A model generated the notes under the pieces. It worked only from the letters and a program-made list of their open reading frames with translations. It ran no database searches and was not told the DNA's origin. Source: Turnera subulata (lineage: Eukaryota > Streptophyta > Magnoliopsida > Malpighiales > Passifloraceae). Taken from it: 64,000 nt of DNA. The translations under genes were made by a program, and so were the position numbers. Of the stretch, positions 11,601-21,977 are shown one piece after another. Location of the stretch: assembly GCA_028386065.3 (NCBI GenBank), contig JAKUCV010004313.1, positions 1 through 64,000 of the forward strand, given 5' to 3'. Every line of letters starts with the position of its first letter. Positions within the stretch are counted from its first letter, which is position 1.

Positions 11601-12172
11601 CGTTGGTCCAGACTTGGTTAAGCAGACAGTTGATAAGATCCAGACAATTAAGCAGAGTATGAGAGCAGCACAGGACCGACAGAAGAGTTATGCCGATAAG
11701 CATCGACGTGAGATGGAGTACCAGGTGGGAGAAAGAGTTTTCCTCCGAGTTGCACCTTGGAAGGGTGTTATCAGATTCGGGAAAAGAGGGAAGCTGAGTC
11801 CCAGGTACATCGGGTCGTATGAGATCGTGGAAAGGGTTGGACCCTTGGCGTACAGATCGTGGAAAGGGTTGGACCCTTGGTTAAGCAGAGGAGTTGTCAC
11901 GGATTCACGACGTGTTTCATCTTTCCATATTGAGAAGGTACAGATCAGATCCGAGCCATGTGGTTACTACAGCTGATGTTGAGGTCGCAGAGGATCTTAC
12001 GTATACAGAGTTGCCAGAGCAGATTCTAGCCCGAGAGGTCAGACAGTTGAGGAACAGAGTTATTCCGATGGTAAAGGTTAAGTGGAGCAAGCACTCTGTG
12101 AACGAGTCTACGTGGGAAGTCGAGGAGCATATGCGTTCTCAGTATCCGCACCTGTTCACAGCTTCGGAGTGA
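8700..12172 (+). pseudogene. pol pseudogene: protease, RT, RNase H, integrase, chromodomain
   Basis: Domains in order: aspartic protease (active-site motif LIDPGA near 8805-8822); reverse transcriptase at about 9290-10060 with the catalytic FIDD box at 9811-9834; RNase H at about 10230-10600 (starting [10 protein letters not shown]); integrase zinc finger near 10915-11040 (HPG...CITCQQ); integrase catalytic core at about 11100-11560 with the expected D, D and E; and a chromodomain ending at the stop 12170-12172. Breaks seen: TAA at 8841, TAG at 9414, a frame change in a T run near 10055, TAG at 11236, and a direct duplication of about 30 bp at 11820-11880 followed by a further frame change near the integrase C-terminus. 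The chromodomain is the part that, in this family, directs insertion to modified chromatin. Confidence 0.93.
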
Positions 12173-12195
12173 ATTTCGGGGACGAAATTCTTTTT

Positions 12196-12208
12196 AAGGT
12201 GGGTAGGC
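12196..12208 (+). promoter_or_regulatory. Polypurine tract
   Basis: AAGGTGGGTAGGC lies directly before the 3' LTR, where plus-strand priming is expected. It is purine-rich but has two pyrimidines. Confidence 0.7.
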
Positions 12209-14921
12209 TGTAACAGCCCAGGTAAAAATTTCATTTTACCGGGACTGTTTAAGTTAATTTACAGTAATTTACCATTGATTTTAATCTTGGGTAATTAAAT
12301 TACGGTAAATCGAGCATTGGATTCCGAAACCGAGCCTTGTCCCACGTTTGGGATTTTTCTGCGGATTTTATGGACCAAAGTTGGAATTTTTTGGTCCCGG
12401 AATCTTCAGAAAAGCCGGGTTTATCCTCGAGTCAACGGACCAGAAATAAAGATAAGTGGGTATATCGGATATTTTCTGGTCCAGACAGTGCACAGTATAT
12501 CAGCATAGTGAAGATGCCTTTTACTGTGAAGTCTGTGATTTGCTTTTTCCTGTGAGCATGTGAAACCTTGTCTCCCCTGTGATGCCCGTGATACACCTTG
12601 TTATAACCTGCTCTTCCCCTGCTTCTTCCTCACACCACCATCACCCTACTCCTCTTCTTCATTTTCCTCTGCCCAGTTTCTGCCCAGTTTTCTTCTGCAA
12701 CCTGCATAACCAGAAAAGGAAAAAAATAATAATAAAAATAACAACAAACAACACACACCACCACCTGCCACGTCATCTTCCCTTCCTTTCCATTTCTTTT
12801 CTTTTCTTCCACCACACCACCACCGCCCGTGAACCCGAGCCATCCATCACCACCGACCAAGCCTCGCCACCACTCGCCACCACCACCATCTTCAGCTTCC
12901 TCGCTCGCCTCCACCGTCGCCACGCCTCGCTCATCACCACCACGAGCCGCCGCCGCTATCCAAATGAGACAACCCGACGAGCAAACTGATAGACCGCCTC
13001 CTCCCTTTGCTCGCCGACACCACAACGGGACACGCCAACAGCCGCCGCCTCCGACGTCACGACCGCACCTTGTTCCTTCTGTCGCGATCTTGTCTACGCC
13101 GCTCGTGCCGCCGTCGTCGTCTGCAGGCCGAGGTGAGCAGACCGCGATGTGGACAATCGGGTTGGGGTGACCCGTTTCGCAGCCGGGTGAAGGGTTCGGG
13201 TCGCGTCAGCCAGGCCATTGACCAGGCCTTGGTTGGGCTTTGACCTGGGCCTAGCCTTGGTTGGGGCTGGGTTTTGGATGTGGGTTTGACACATAGGCCC
13301 AGTCCGAAAATTAAAAAAAAAAAAGAAAAGAAATTCTGGAAAAGAAAATATAATCTGGAGACTGGAAAAAAATAATTATGGAAGGAAAATAATTTTTGGA
13401 AAATATAATTCTGGAAAATATGATTTTGGGAAAATATATATGGTATATGATAATTATTTTGGAAAGTACATACTTATTGGAAAAGGGTATTATCAAGGTA
13501 ATAGAATACCGGAATAATATCTGGGTATAAGTCTAAGTATAGAATGGTATTTTGACACTTGAAATAAATGGTGAATGATGATGATAATGGAGAATTAACC
13601 CGGGGGAGTAACCGAGACGAGCCGAGTTTGTATTTAATTTCTGGTACACAGTATTAGCATGGCATTTGCATATCACCTTATGTGTGCATATTATTTGATT
13701 GATATGGGAGTTGATAACGAGCAATTTGCTGAGGAACCAGACTTGGAATCAGGGGGACGTTTCCATAATTGAGTAATCGGCTAAGGTGAGGATAGATAAC
13801 CTTTGTTATGTTACCTATAATACTTTGTGTGCTTTGTTTGATTGAACTGCTGAGATATTCACTATTGGTTAACGATTGCTGTGATTATTGTTGTTGTGAT
13901 TATTAGACTGTGATATTGATTCTGTGGATATTATGCTGAGATTGATGTTGAACTATTGACTGTGGATAATTGAGAAATGGAAATTGGAAATTGGGAATTG
14001 GGATTGGTTTAAGATGATGATATAATTGTCACGTGGAAAGTAGTGATACGACCCGATGGTTTGAAAATTAATTTTGGGATGCTATGGTCGGTTACCTGGT
14101 TTGGTTACTTGGTTCGGTTGGCATGTCGATGCCTGAGGTTGGGGTATAACGAATACCCAGTGGTTCGGATATACCGAATATCCGGTTTAGGGACGTGGTC
14201 CCGGTATGGTAAGATTTAGTATGATTCTTTGACTTGGCATCCGGAATTAATTGATAATCTGGTACGACCCTTAGGTTGTCCAGTGACGGGGGCCCGAAAG
14301 ATAAAATTGGAATAATAATAAATATTCTTTTGGTCTTGGCTCAGTCTTACTTGAGTTGTGCTGTTGATTTGCTTGTGTTTACTTTACTATATTACGGTTG
14401 CCTGCATATCACTATTTATCCTTCGTCGGTAAGCACTTCGGACTCACCCCTCGCCTGCGGGGTTTCATCCTGTAGGTTAAGTTGTTTCGTAGTTCAGGTA
14501 CGATGTTCGATGGCTGCTGCTTTCTTCTCCACCTGACTCCGGATCCATACCTCCACTGCATGTGCATTAAGTCTTCCGCTGCTGTTTTGTTGCATATGAT
14601 GCTGTATTATAATTCCGCTGCTGTGTTTGCTTGTTCATACGACTTTGAGGCTGTTTGTCACTCTGCCTCTGTTGCTTGCTCTTTTCTCTGCTGTTGTTAT
14701 ATATTGTGAGCTGTGAGCTACTTCTGTTGCTTGCTCTTTTCTCTGCTGCGGTTACATATTGTGAGCTGTGAGCTGCTGAATAATGGTCCCCGTGTTGGGT
14801 GATGGTTGTTGTATTTGTTTTCCAATTGTACATACGGGTTGTTGTACTGTATTCCCTATCAATAAGAACAGTTTCGGCACGTGTTTACTGTGTTATGGTA
14901 AATACGGGTCGGGGCGCTTCA
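12209..14921 (+). repeat. 3' LTR of the Ty3 element (2713 bp)
   Basis: It has the same start and end as the 5' LTR and is nearly identical over most of its length. Two structural differences stand out. It keeps a segment of about 150 bp (14246-14392) that the 5' LTR has lost, and it carries an extra tandem copy of about 60-70 bp near 14700-14770, where the GTGAGCTGTGAGCT motif occurs twice. The target duplication CTCTT follows at 14922. Confidence 0.95.
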
Positions 14922-14926
14922 CTCTT

Positions 14927-15110
14927 AGATATAATTAAAAAAAATAATAAATAATGTAAAAGTTTTTTAAAAATCATAATTCCTTATTCTTAAATATTGC
15001 ATTCATAAAATAATTTAATTCATTATTTTTATTTGCATAATTAACAATCATTTGCATACTAATACTTACTTTAGTGCATAATTAAATTTTATATTAATAT
15101 ACCAAATGCA
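14927..15110. other. AT-rich spacer between LTR insertions
   Basis: AT-rich DNA with no gene. It continues the target DNA of both neighbouring insertions and ends with TCAAA, the target duplication of the solo LTR. Confidence 0.7.
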
Positions 15111-15698
15111 TCAAATGAAACGCCCCGACCCGTATTTACCGTACACGGTAAACACGTGCCGAAACTGTGACGACCTGACCAAATATCCCCAGCATACAGT
15201 TTATACAGCAGTAACTCGGGCTCAACAGCCCAAAAATAATAACTTCAATAACAACATAATCGGCCCAATGGCCCAACAATAACAAAATAATGCACAACGG
15301 AAGACTTAATAACTCACAACACACTGTATACGACACAGATGCAAACTATGGATCCAAGTCCTATCCAAGGGATAACGCCGCAGCCTGTCTGGAATGCACC
15401 AAACCTGCACCATAAATAACTCATCCTACCGGATGAAAGCCCGCAGGTGAGGGGTGAGTCCGAAGTGCTCACGACCATGGATAGACGATCAATATGAAAC
15501 ACTATAAGTACTCAAGATAAAAAACACGGGCATAAGAGCCAAAACGAAAGACAAGACCCAAAACCGGTCCAAGACCCAAAAGACTAAAACAAAAATCCAA
15601 CTTCCAATTTTATCTTTCCGGGCCCCGTCACGGATAAGCTAGAGGTCAGACCTGGTTATCAACATATTCCGGGTGCCAGACCAAATCCAGAGAACCCA

Positions 15699-16073
15699 GG
15701 GATCGACATCCCAAAAATAATCACGGGATAGACATCCCAAAAATAATCACGGGATAGACATCCCAAGCATAGACATGCTTATCACAAGTAACCCAGGTCA
15801 TGGCCACCACAAAATAGTCTTAAACCATCGAGTCGTACCACTACTTACCACGTGACAATTATATTATCGTCATCAAAATCAATTCACAGGGATCAACATC
15901 CCTAACCAAAATCCCGGGATAGACATCCCTATCCAAACCAAGGATCAACATCCTTATCACAATTTATTATTAATTCCATTATACCTTAAACCAAAAAGTC
16001 GCAAGGATAAACATCCAAAACCAACATGGGATAAACATCCCGACAACAATCAAGATAATGGGATAAACATCCC
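15699..16073. repeat. Array of ten short hairpins in the solo LTR
   Basis: Ten inverted repeats share one design, a 4-6 bp stem and a 4-base loop ending in AC on the plus strand. They lie at 15699-15712, 15725-15738, 15751-15764, 15765-15780, 15888-15903, 15916-15929, 15940-15955, 16005-16016, 16028-16041 and 16060-16073. Most stems are GGGAT/ATCCC. Others have changed on both arms together (AAGCAT/ATGCTT, AAGGAT/ATCCTT). Loops are CGAC, AGAC, CAAC or AAAC. Confidence 0.88.
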
Positions 16074-17374
16074 GAAACAACCACAGCAAAAGCAACGACC
16101 AACAGAGCAATAATCATCAAACACAACAACCGAGTAATACAGGCACATATTGAAGGAAATCCATCCTCACCTTGGCCGATTACTCAACTCCGGAAACAAT
16201 GACCGGTCCGACGCCGGCTCCTCGGGAAACTGCCCGAAATCCGAACCTATACAACAAAACCATATACTCACATAAATGCACATAATCGGTATGCTATGAT
16301 GCCAATACTGCGAAATAATCCCATCCCGGTTCATATCCTTTATTTTCATCTTTTACCGAAAATATATCGTATGCATATAAGGTTACAAAAATATATTTCC
16401 AAAACTATTAAATCAAAACATTTTTTTAAAATAATATACTTTTTCCAAAATAATAATTACCATAATTTCCCAGAAAAATAATAACGTATTTATAATCTCC
16501 AGAAAATATTTATAGTATTTATCTTTTTTTTCTAAATATATATAATAATATTTTCTAACACAAAATATAATTACCCCTAATTTTTCAAAGTACATATATA
16601 TATATTCCTCAACCATAATTTTGTAGAGAAAATAATATATATATTAAATTTCCAGAATTTATTTTCATGTTATTTATATATTTTTCCAAATAATATTAGT
16701 TTTTCTCCAAAACATAACTTAATTATTTATTAAAGTAAATATTTTTATATTTTTCTCAAAATACCAGAATTAAATTGACCATAATCTTTTCAAAGTAATT
16801 ATATATTTTTTTCCAAAATCATATATCAGATTATGAATAAATAAATATATATGTATATATTATTGTTTTTTTTAATTAAACGGACTGGGCTATGAATAGT
16901 GCCAGCCCAGACCAAGGCAACAGCCCAGCACAGGCCTGCCAAGGCCCTGCCCAGCACACACAGCCCAACCCAGCGTACAAAACCCAACCCAGAAGCTGTG
17001 CGACCCGTTTACATGAAACAGATCGTGCGGAACCCGGGTCTTACCTCAGGGTTATGGCAGCGCGACGACGACGGCGAGCACGGGAGGAAGGGCGAGCACA
17101 GCTGGGCGTGCGGCGGATGCAGGCGACGCGAAGGAGGCCGGGTAGCTGGGCGCGGCGGTGCTGGAGCAGATGCAGTCGCGGAGGAAGACGGATCTGCGAG
17201 TCTGCTCCTCGGGTCGACGGCTCCCACAGGCGCGTCTCGCGGCGGAAAGGAGCGGGAGAGGCGGGGTTGAGGTCGTGTCGGTGTGACGAAGCTCCTGGTG
17301 GGTCGGTGTCGTGAAAGGCGGCGTCGATCGTCCACTCGCGAACAGTGCAGGCTCGGTAGGAGGGTGACGAACTG

Positions 17375-17645
17375 TTCTTCTTTCTTTTTCTTTCTTTTTC
17401 TTTATTTTCTTTTTCTTTTCTTTCTATTTTTCTTTTCTTTTCCGATTTCCCCTTTCTTTTATTTTTCTTATATATTTTTTTCCCTTTTTTTTCCTCCCTC
17501 TCTATTTTTTCCCTGTTTTTCTGTTTTTTTTTCTTTTCTATTTTTCCTTTTTCTTTTCTTTTTTTCTCTCTTTTCTTTTCTTTTTCTCTCTTTTTTTTCC
17601 CTCTCCTTTTCTCTTTTTTTTCTTCTCTTCTTCCCCTCTCCTACT
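17375..17645 (-). repeat. Polypyrimidine (polypurine on minus) tract in the LTR
   Basis: About 270 bp made almost only of C and T on the plus strand. It starts about 335 bp into the LTR, the same offset at which the plus-strand LTR at 63400 becomes polypurine. The Phe/Leu-rich open frame across it is low-complexity and not a gene. Confidence 0.85.
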
Positions 17646-18319
17646 TTCTTCTTTTATAACCTGTGAAGATGTTGTCCAGCGTGTGAAGGCTGCGCGCCTT
17701 CAATAATACAGGCGGGTCTGATCCGGACCAGAAAATAACTAACATCCCCTTAGTTATTTTTCGGTGTGATTTTTCCGAGAATTCCGAAACCCGAAAAATA
17801 CCAACTTAGGCCCGAAAAATCCACGGAAAAATCACGAGCGCGGGAAAACTCTCGGTTTCGAAAAACGACGCTCGATTTACCTTGAATTAATTACCCAAGA
17901 TTAATTCAACGGTAAATCACGGTAAAAAGACTTTTACAGTCCCGGTAAAAATCCAAAATTTTACCTGGGCTGTTACATCAAATGTGCAAAAGAACTAATA
18001 ATATTATTTTGTTTGACCTTCTAAAATTTGATTCTATTTTACTTCCAAATGCATTAAATTTTATAAGGTCTATATGTTAGAAAATAATAAATTGAACAAT
18101 AATTGACAAATATTAATATTAAAGACAAATTATGTCTCATAAGAGAATTTAAAAAATGATTAATATAAACTTTATATAAAAATAGTATTTTCAAAAAAGC
18201 ATTCTAAAAAATTGAAGATTAAAAATTAAAATAAGCTCATATAAAAGAACATGAAAAAACTTGATTACAAAAAACATTATAGACAAAAAATTATAAATAG
18301 TAAAAATATGATGATAAAA

Positions 18320-20946
18320 ATGTGAGTAAAATATTTACCATAATGTAATAAACGAATAAAGTTGTTAAAAAATTTACTATACAACATTGGCCGTTATAAT
18401 GATAGATCTAAAATTTTAAAAAAGAGTTAAATAGAAATTTGAGTTAAAAAATAGAGAAGTAGAAAAATAAAATTAATATAAATTTAGAAAATAATGGAAA
18501 AAGTTTAAAAACGTTAACTTACAAAAATGAAATGTTGAAATTAAGTTAGCACTAAAAAAAAGAAGAGAAGAAGTACGAAAAATAATTATAAATAAATATA
18601 AAATTAAATATAATAAATATTTAATTAAATAATAGATATTAAAATAAATTAAAATTTTTTGAAAAATTGGATACAGAATAAATGTATAGTCAACAACAAG
18701 CTTTTAAAAGAATTATATCACATAAAAAGGTAATATAAAGTATATAATTGAAATTTTATATAAAAGCAAAAAATTATTAGCATACATTAATAAAAAATTT
18801 GTTATAGAAAATAAATATAAAAAATTAAAAATTGATAAAATAGGTGAAGCCATCAAAATTTTCAACTTTATAACTTGAACTATATATAACACTTAGAATT
18901 AAATTAAAAATAATAAAATTTATAAAAAGTAAAATATTTACCATAACATAATAAACTTATAAAGTTGTTAAAAAAATTACTATACAACATTAAACATTAT
19001 AATATTATATATAAAAGTTTTTAAAAGAAATAAATAGAAATTTAAGTTAAAAAATAAGCAAGAAGAAAAAATAAAATTAATATAAATTTAAAAAAATAAT
19101 GAAAAATTTTATAAAACTTTAACTTATAAAAATTAAATGTTGTAATTAAGTTAGCACTAAGAAAAAATAAATGTTGTAATTAAGTTAGCACAAAGAAAAA
19201 TTAAATGTTGTAATTAAGTTAGCACTAAGAAAAAGAAGAGACGAAGTATGAAAAATAATTATAAGTAAATATACAATTAACTGTATGAAATATTTCATTA
19301 AATAACAGATATGAAAATAAATTAAATTTGTTTGAAAAAATGGAAATAGAATAAATATATAATCAACATTAAACGTTTAAAAAAACAATATCCCATAAAA
19401 AATTAATATAAAGTACATAATTAAAATTTTATGTAAAAGCAAAAAAATTATTAGCATACATGAATAAAATTTTTTTTAATGAAAATAAATATCAAAAATT
19501 AAAAATTGATAAAATGGGTGAAGCCATCAAAATTTTCAACTTTATAACTTGAACTATATATACCACTAAGAATTAAATTAGAAATAATAAAATGATAAAT
19601 AATTTTATTTTACTTATGATAAATTTGTAATTTAAATTTGGGGAAAATTGTTAGTATTTCATTTATTTTTCATACTAAATTTATTCGTAAATTTAATTTA
19701 CTATTTTTGCATAATTTTATATTAATTTTTATATTAATAATAACATTTATATTGCATGTTATTATATATGTGCATCACACATGCACAAAACTAGTATAAA
19801 AAAATCTGAAAAGGAAAAAAAGTGGTATATCCCGTTAATTTAGCTCTCTTTCTTCCATGCATACCTGTTTCCTTTCTTTTGTGTATGTGCATGAGGAAGG
19901 AAGAAGAGACTTGTCTTTCCTTTTAAAGAATAATATTTCAATTAGGAAATTTGGTAAGATTTTCAGAGATTTTTCATAGCTTTGGTGTCATACCGCCCAT
20001 AATTTTGGGATTGTTTAAGGGAAGTGGATATCATCCAATCAAAGTTTAAAAATAATGAAATTTTTTTAAAAATTTTAACTTATAAAAATTAAATGTTGTA
20101 ATTAAGTTAGCACTAAGAAAAATTAAATGTTATAATTAAGTTAGCACTAAGAAAAAGAAGAGACGAAGTATGAAAAATAATTATAAGTAAATATAAAATT
20201 AACTGTATGAAATATTTCATTAAAAAACAGTTATGAAAATAAATTAAATTTGTATGAAAAAATGGAAACAGAATAAATATATAATCAACATTAAACTTTT
20301 AAAAAAACTATATCACATAAAAAATTAATATAAAGTACATAATTAAAAGTTTATGTAAAAGCAGAAAATTATTAGCATAAGTGAATAAATTTTTTTTTAA
20401 AGAAAATAAATATCAAAAATTAAAAATTGATAAAATGGGTGAAGCCATCAAAATTTTCAACTTTATAACTTGAACTATATATACCACTAAGAATTAAATT
20501 AGAAATAATAAAATGATAAAAAATTTTATTTTACTTATGATAAATTTGTAATTTAAATTTGGGGAAAATTGTTAGTATTTCATTTATTTTTTCATACAAA
20601 ATTTATTCGTAAATTTAATTTACTATTTTTGCATAATTTTATATTAATTTTTATATTGCATGTTATTATATATGTGCATCACACATGCACAAAACTAGTA
20701 TAAAAAAAATCTGAAAAGGTAAAAAAGTGGTATATCCCTTTAATTTGGCTCTCTTTCTTCCATGCGTACCTGTTTCCTTTCTTTTGTGTATGTGCATGAG
20801 GAAGGAAGAAGAGACTTGTCTTTCCTTTAAAAGAATAATATTTCAATTAGGAAAATTGGTAAGATTTTCATAGATTTTTCATAGCTTTGGTGTCATACCG
20901 CCCATAATTTTGGGATTGTTTAAGGGAAGTGGATATCATCCAATCA
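18320..20946. repeat. Three tandem copies of an AT-rich segment upstream of the kinase gene
   Basis: Copy 1 spans about 18320-18918, copy 2 about 18920-20041 and copy 3 about 20042-20946. All share the block around GTTAGCACTAAGAAAAAGAAG, then AAATGGGTGAAGCCATCAAA and TTTATAACTTGAACTATATA. Copies 2 and 3 are very alike and also share a right-hand part of about 450 bp (19560-20041 and 20480-20946) that ends in the same GGATATCATCCAATCAA. Copy 1 is more diverged and lacks that part. Within copy 2 a unit of about 45 bp containing AAATGTTGTAATTAAGTTAG is itself tandemly repeated three times (19133-19235). No coding potential is seen in the AT-rich DNA from 17983 to 20946. Confidence 0.85.
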
Positions 20947-21017
20947 ATTCATACAAGTGAATATTACGTAATTAATTAATGATTTTGTCCATGTATAGCA
21001 CACATACATATTTACAC

Positions 21018-21027
21018 TATTTAAAGA
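21018..21027 (+). promoter_or_regulatory. Candidate TATA box of the receptor-kinase gene
   Basis: CTATTTAAAG lies just after the last copy of the upstream repeat and is followed by a GA-rich and then TC-rich stretch, typical of a plant core promoter and 5' UTR. It is 950 bp before the start codon, which works only if the long 5' UTR intron at 21098-21960 is real. An unspliced transcript from a start nearer 21500-21600 is the alternative. Confidence 0.35.
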
Positions 21028-21097
21028 GAGAGAGCTTCATATATGTATTTCAATTCAATCATTTCTTCTCAAAGCGTAGTTCTGGAGAATTCATCCT

Positions 21098-21960
21098 GTA
21101 AGTTTGTTTTTTTTAGTTTATTGTCTTTTTTTTTTTCTGATTTGCTATGGATGGATTGTTTTACTTGGTTTGGTTTGCATAGTTCCTTATTTTCTTTTTT
21201 TTTTTGTTTATTTTAAACAAATGATCACATAAAGTTGTAGTGTTGCTGATTGTCTCAAATAAAGACAGACAATATTGATATGATATGAGTTGTTAAATGA
21301 CAGTTTGGGTTTGAATGATATATGTATTTCATTTGAAGAAAAAACAATGAGAGTAGATAAGTAAAAACTAAAAAGCATAAAGAAGAGAACAGAAGAGCAT
21401 CTCTACTCTAGTGTTAGTGTTAGTATATATTTTTCAGGAACAGAAGTTTTGCATTAGCATATTTTATATGTTGAAATAAATTATAAATAATGGTGTATTA
21501 TGTTTTAGATATAGGATAGGATGAGAGTATTATTATTATAGTATCTGGTGTTTTGCATGTGAGGGGAGGGAACAAAACAACAACGTAAATAATGTAAGAA
21601 ACCCCCGTGGCTTACGCCGGCTGTTGTTTGTCGTCTTCTTCTTCTTCTTTCCTTCCTCATCACCTTCACTGCACAAACTCCACTACTACTCCTCCGGCCC
21701 CTCGACAACAACACACACAGAGAAAAACCACCAACAAACCCAAAACTCGCTCTCTATATCCATCCCCTCCCTCCTGTTTCCTAAGTAACTGAAATCATCC
21801 CTCCCATGTAGTAGTATAGCAGCAGCTAGTAGGTAGTACTCTCTGGTTGGTTGGTTAGTTTGGGAGACTTGAGTTTCTTCTCTTTTTCTTTTTCTGTTAA
21901 TTTATCTGATTGAGTTTTGTTTTGTTTTTTAACTACTGTCTCATTCTTTTTTCTCTTCAG
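21098..21960 (+). other. Putative 5' UTR intron of the receptor-kinase gene
   Basis: A good plant donor (CTGTAAGTTTG, GT at 21098) is followed by a T-rich stretch. A strong acceptor (TTCTCTTCAG, ending 21960) sits 17 bp before the start codon. The interval has no coding frame of interest. A shorter intron using the GT at about 21832 with the same acceptor is also possible. Inferred from signals only. Confidence 0.4.
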
Positions 21961-21977
21961 GTCAACCCTTTTGTGTA

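Larger units (their letters stand above)
4859..14921 (+). mobile_element. Full-length Ty3/gypsy chromovirus (Tekay/Del-like), mutated
   Basis: This is a complete LTR retrotransposon: 5' LTR 4859-7399, primer-binding site just after it, gag, then protease, reverse transcriptase, RNase H, integrase and chromodomain, a polypurine tract, and 3' LTR 12209-14921. Both LTRs start TG and end CA. The 5-bp target duplication CTCTT flanks it exactly (4854-4858 and 14922-14926), so the ends are intact. The domain order with integrase last and a C-terminal chromodomain marks a chromovirus, and the very long LTRs and the integrase style fit the Tekay/Del lineage (inference). The coding part is broken by several stops, frame changes and a local duplication, so it cannot encode its own proteins. 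The close similarity of the two LTRs indicates a relatively young insertion. Confidence 0.96.
15116..17977 (-). mobile_element. Solo LTR, Ty3 family 1 relative (2862 bp)
   Basis: On the minus strand it starts TGTAACAGCCC (at 17977) and ends in CA (at 15116). It is flanked by a perfect 5-bp duplication TCAAA (15111-15115 and 17978-17982). There is no internal domain, primer site or second LTR, so it is a solo LTR left by LTR-LTR recombination. It differs from the LTRs at 4859/12209 by a long GA-type tract (pyrimidine on the plus strand, 17375-17645) and by an array of small hairpins (15699-16073). The LTR beginning at 63400 has the same GA tract and is probably the same subfamily. A GC-rich island lies at 16990-17340. 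Confidence 0.95.

Noticed and set aside
17283..17666. Phe/Leu-rich frame of 127 codons
   Set aside because: It spans the polypyrimidine tract of the solo LTR; low complexity.
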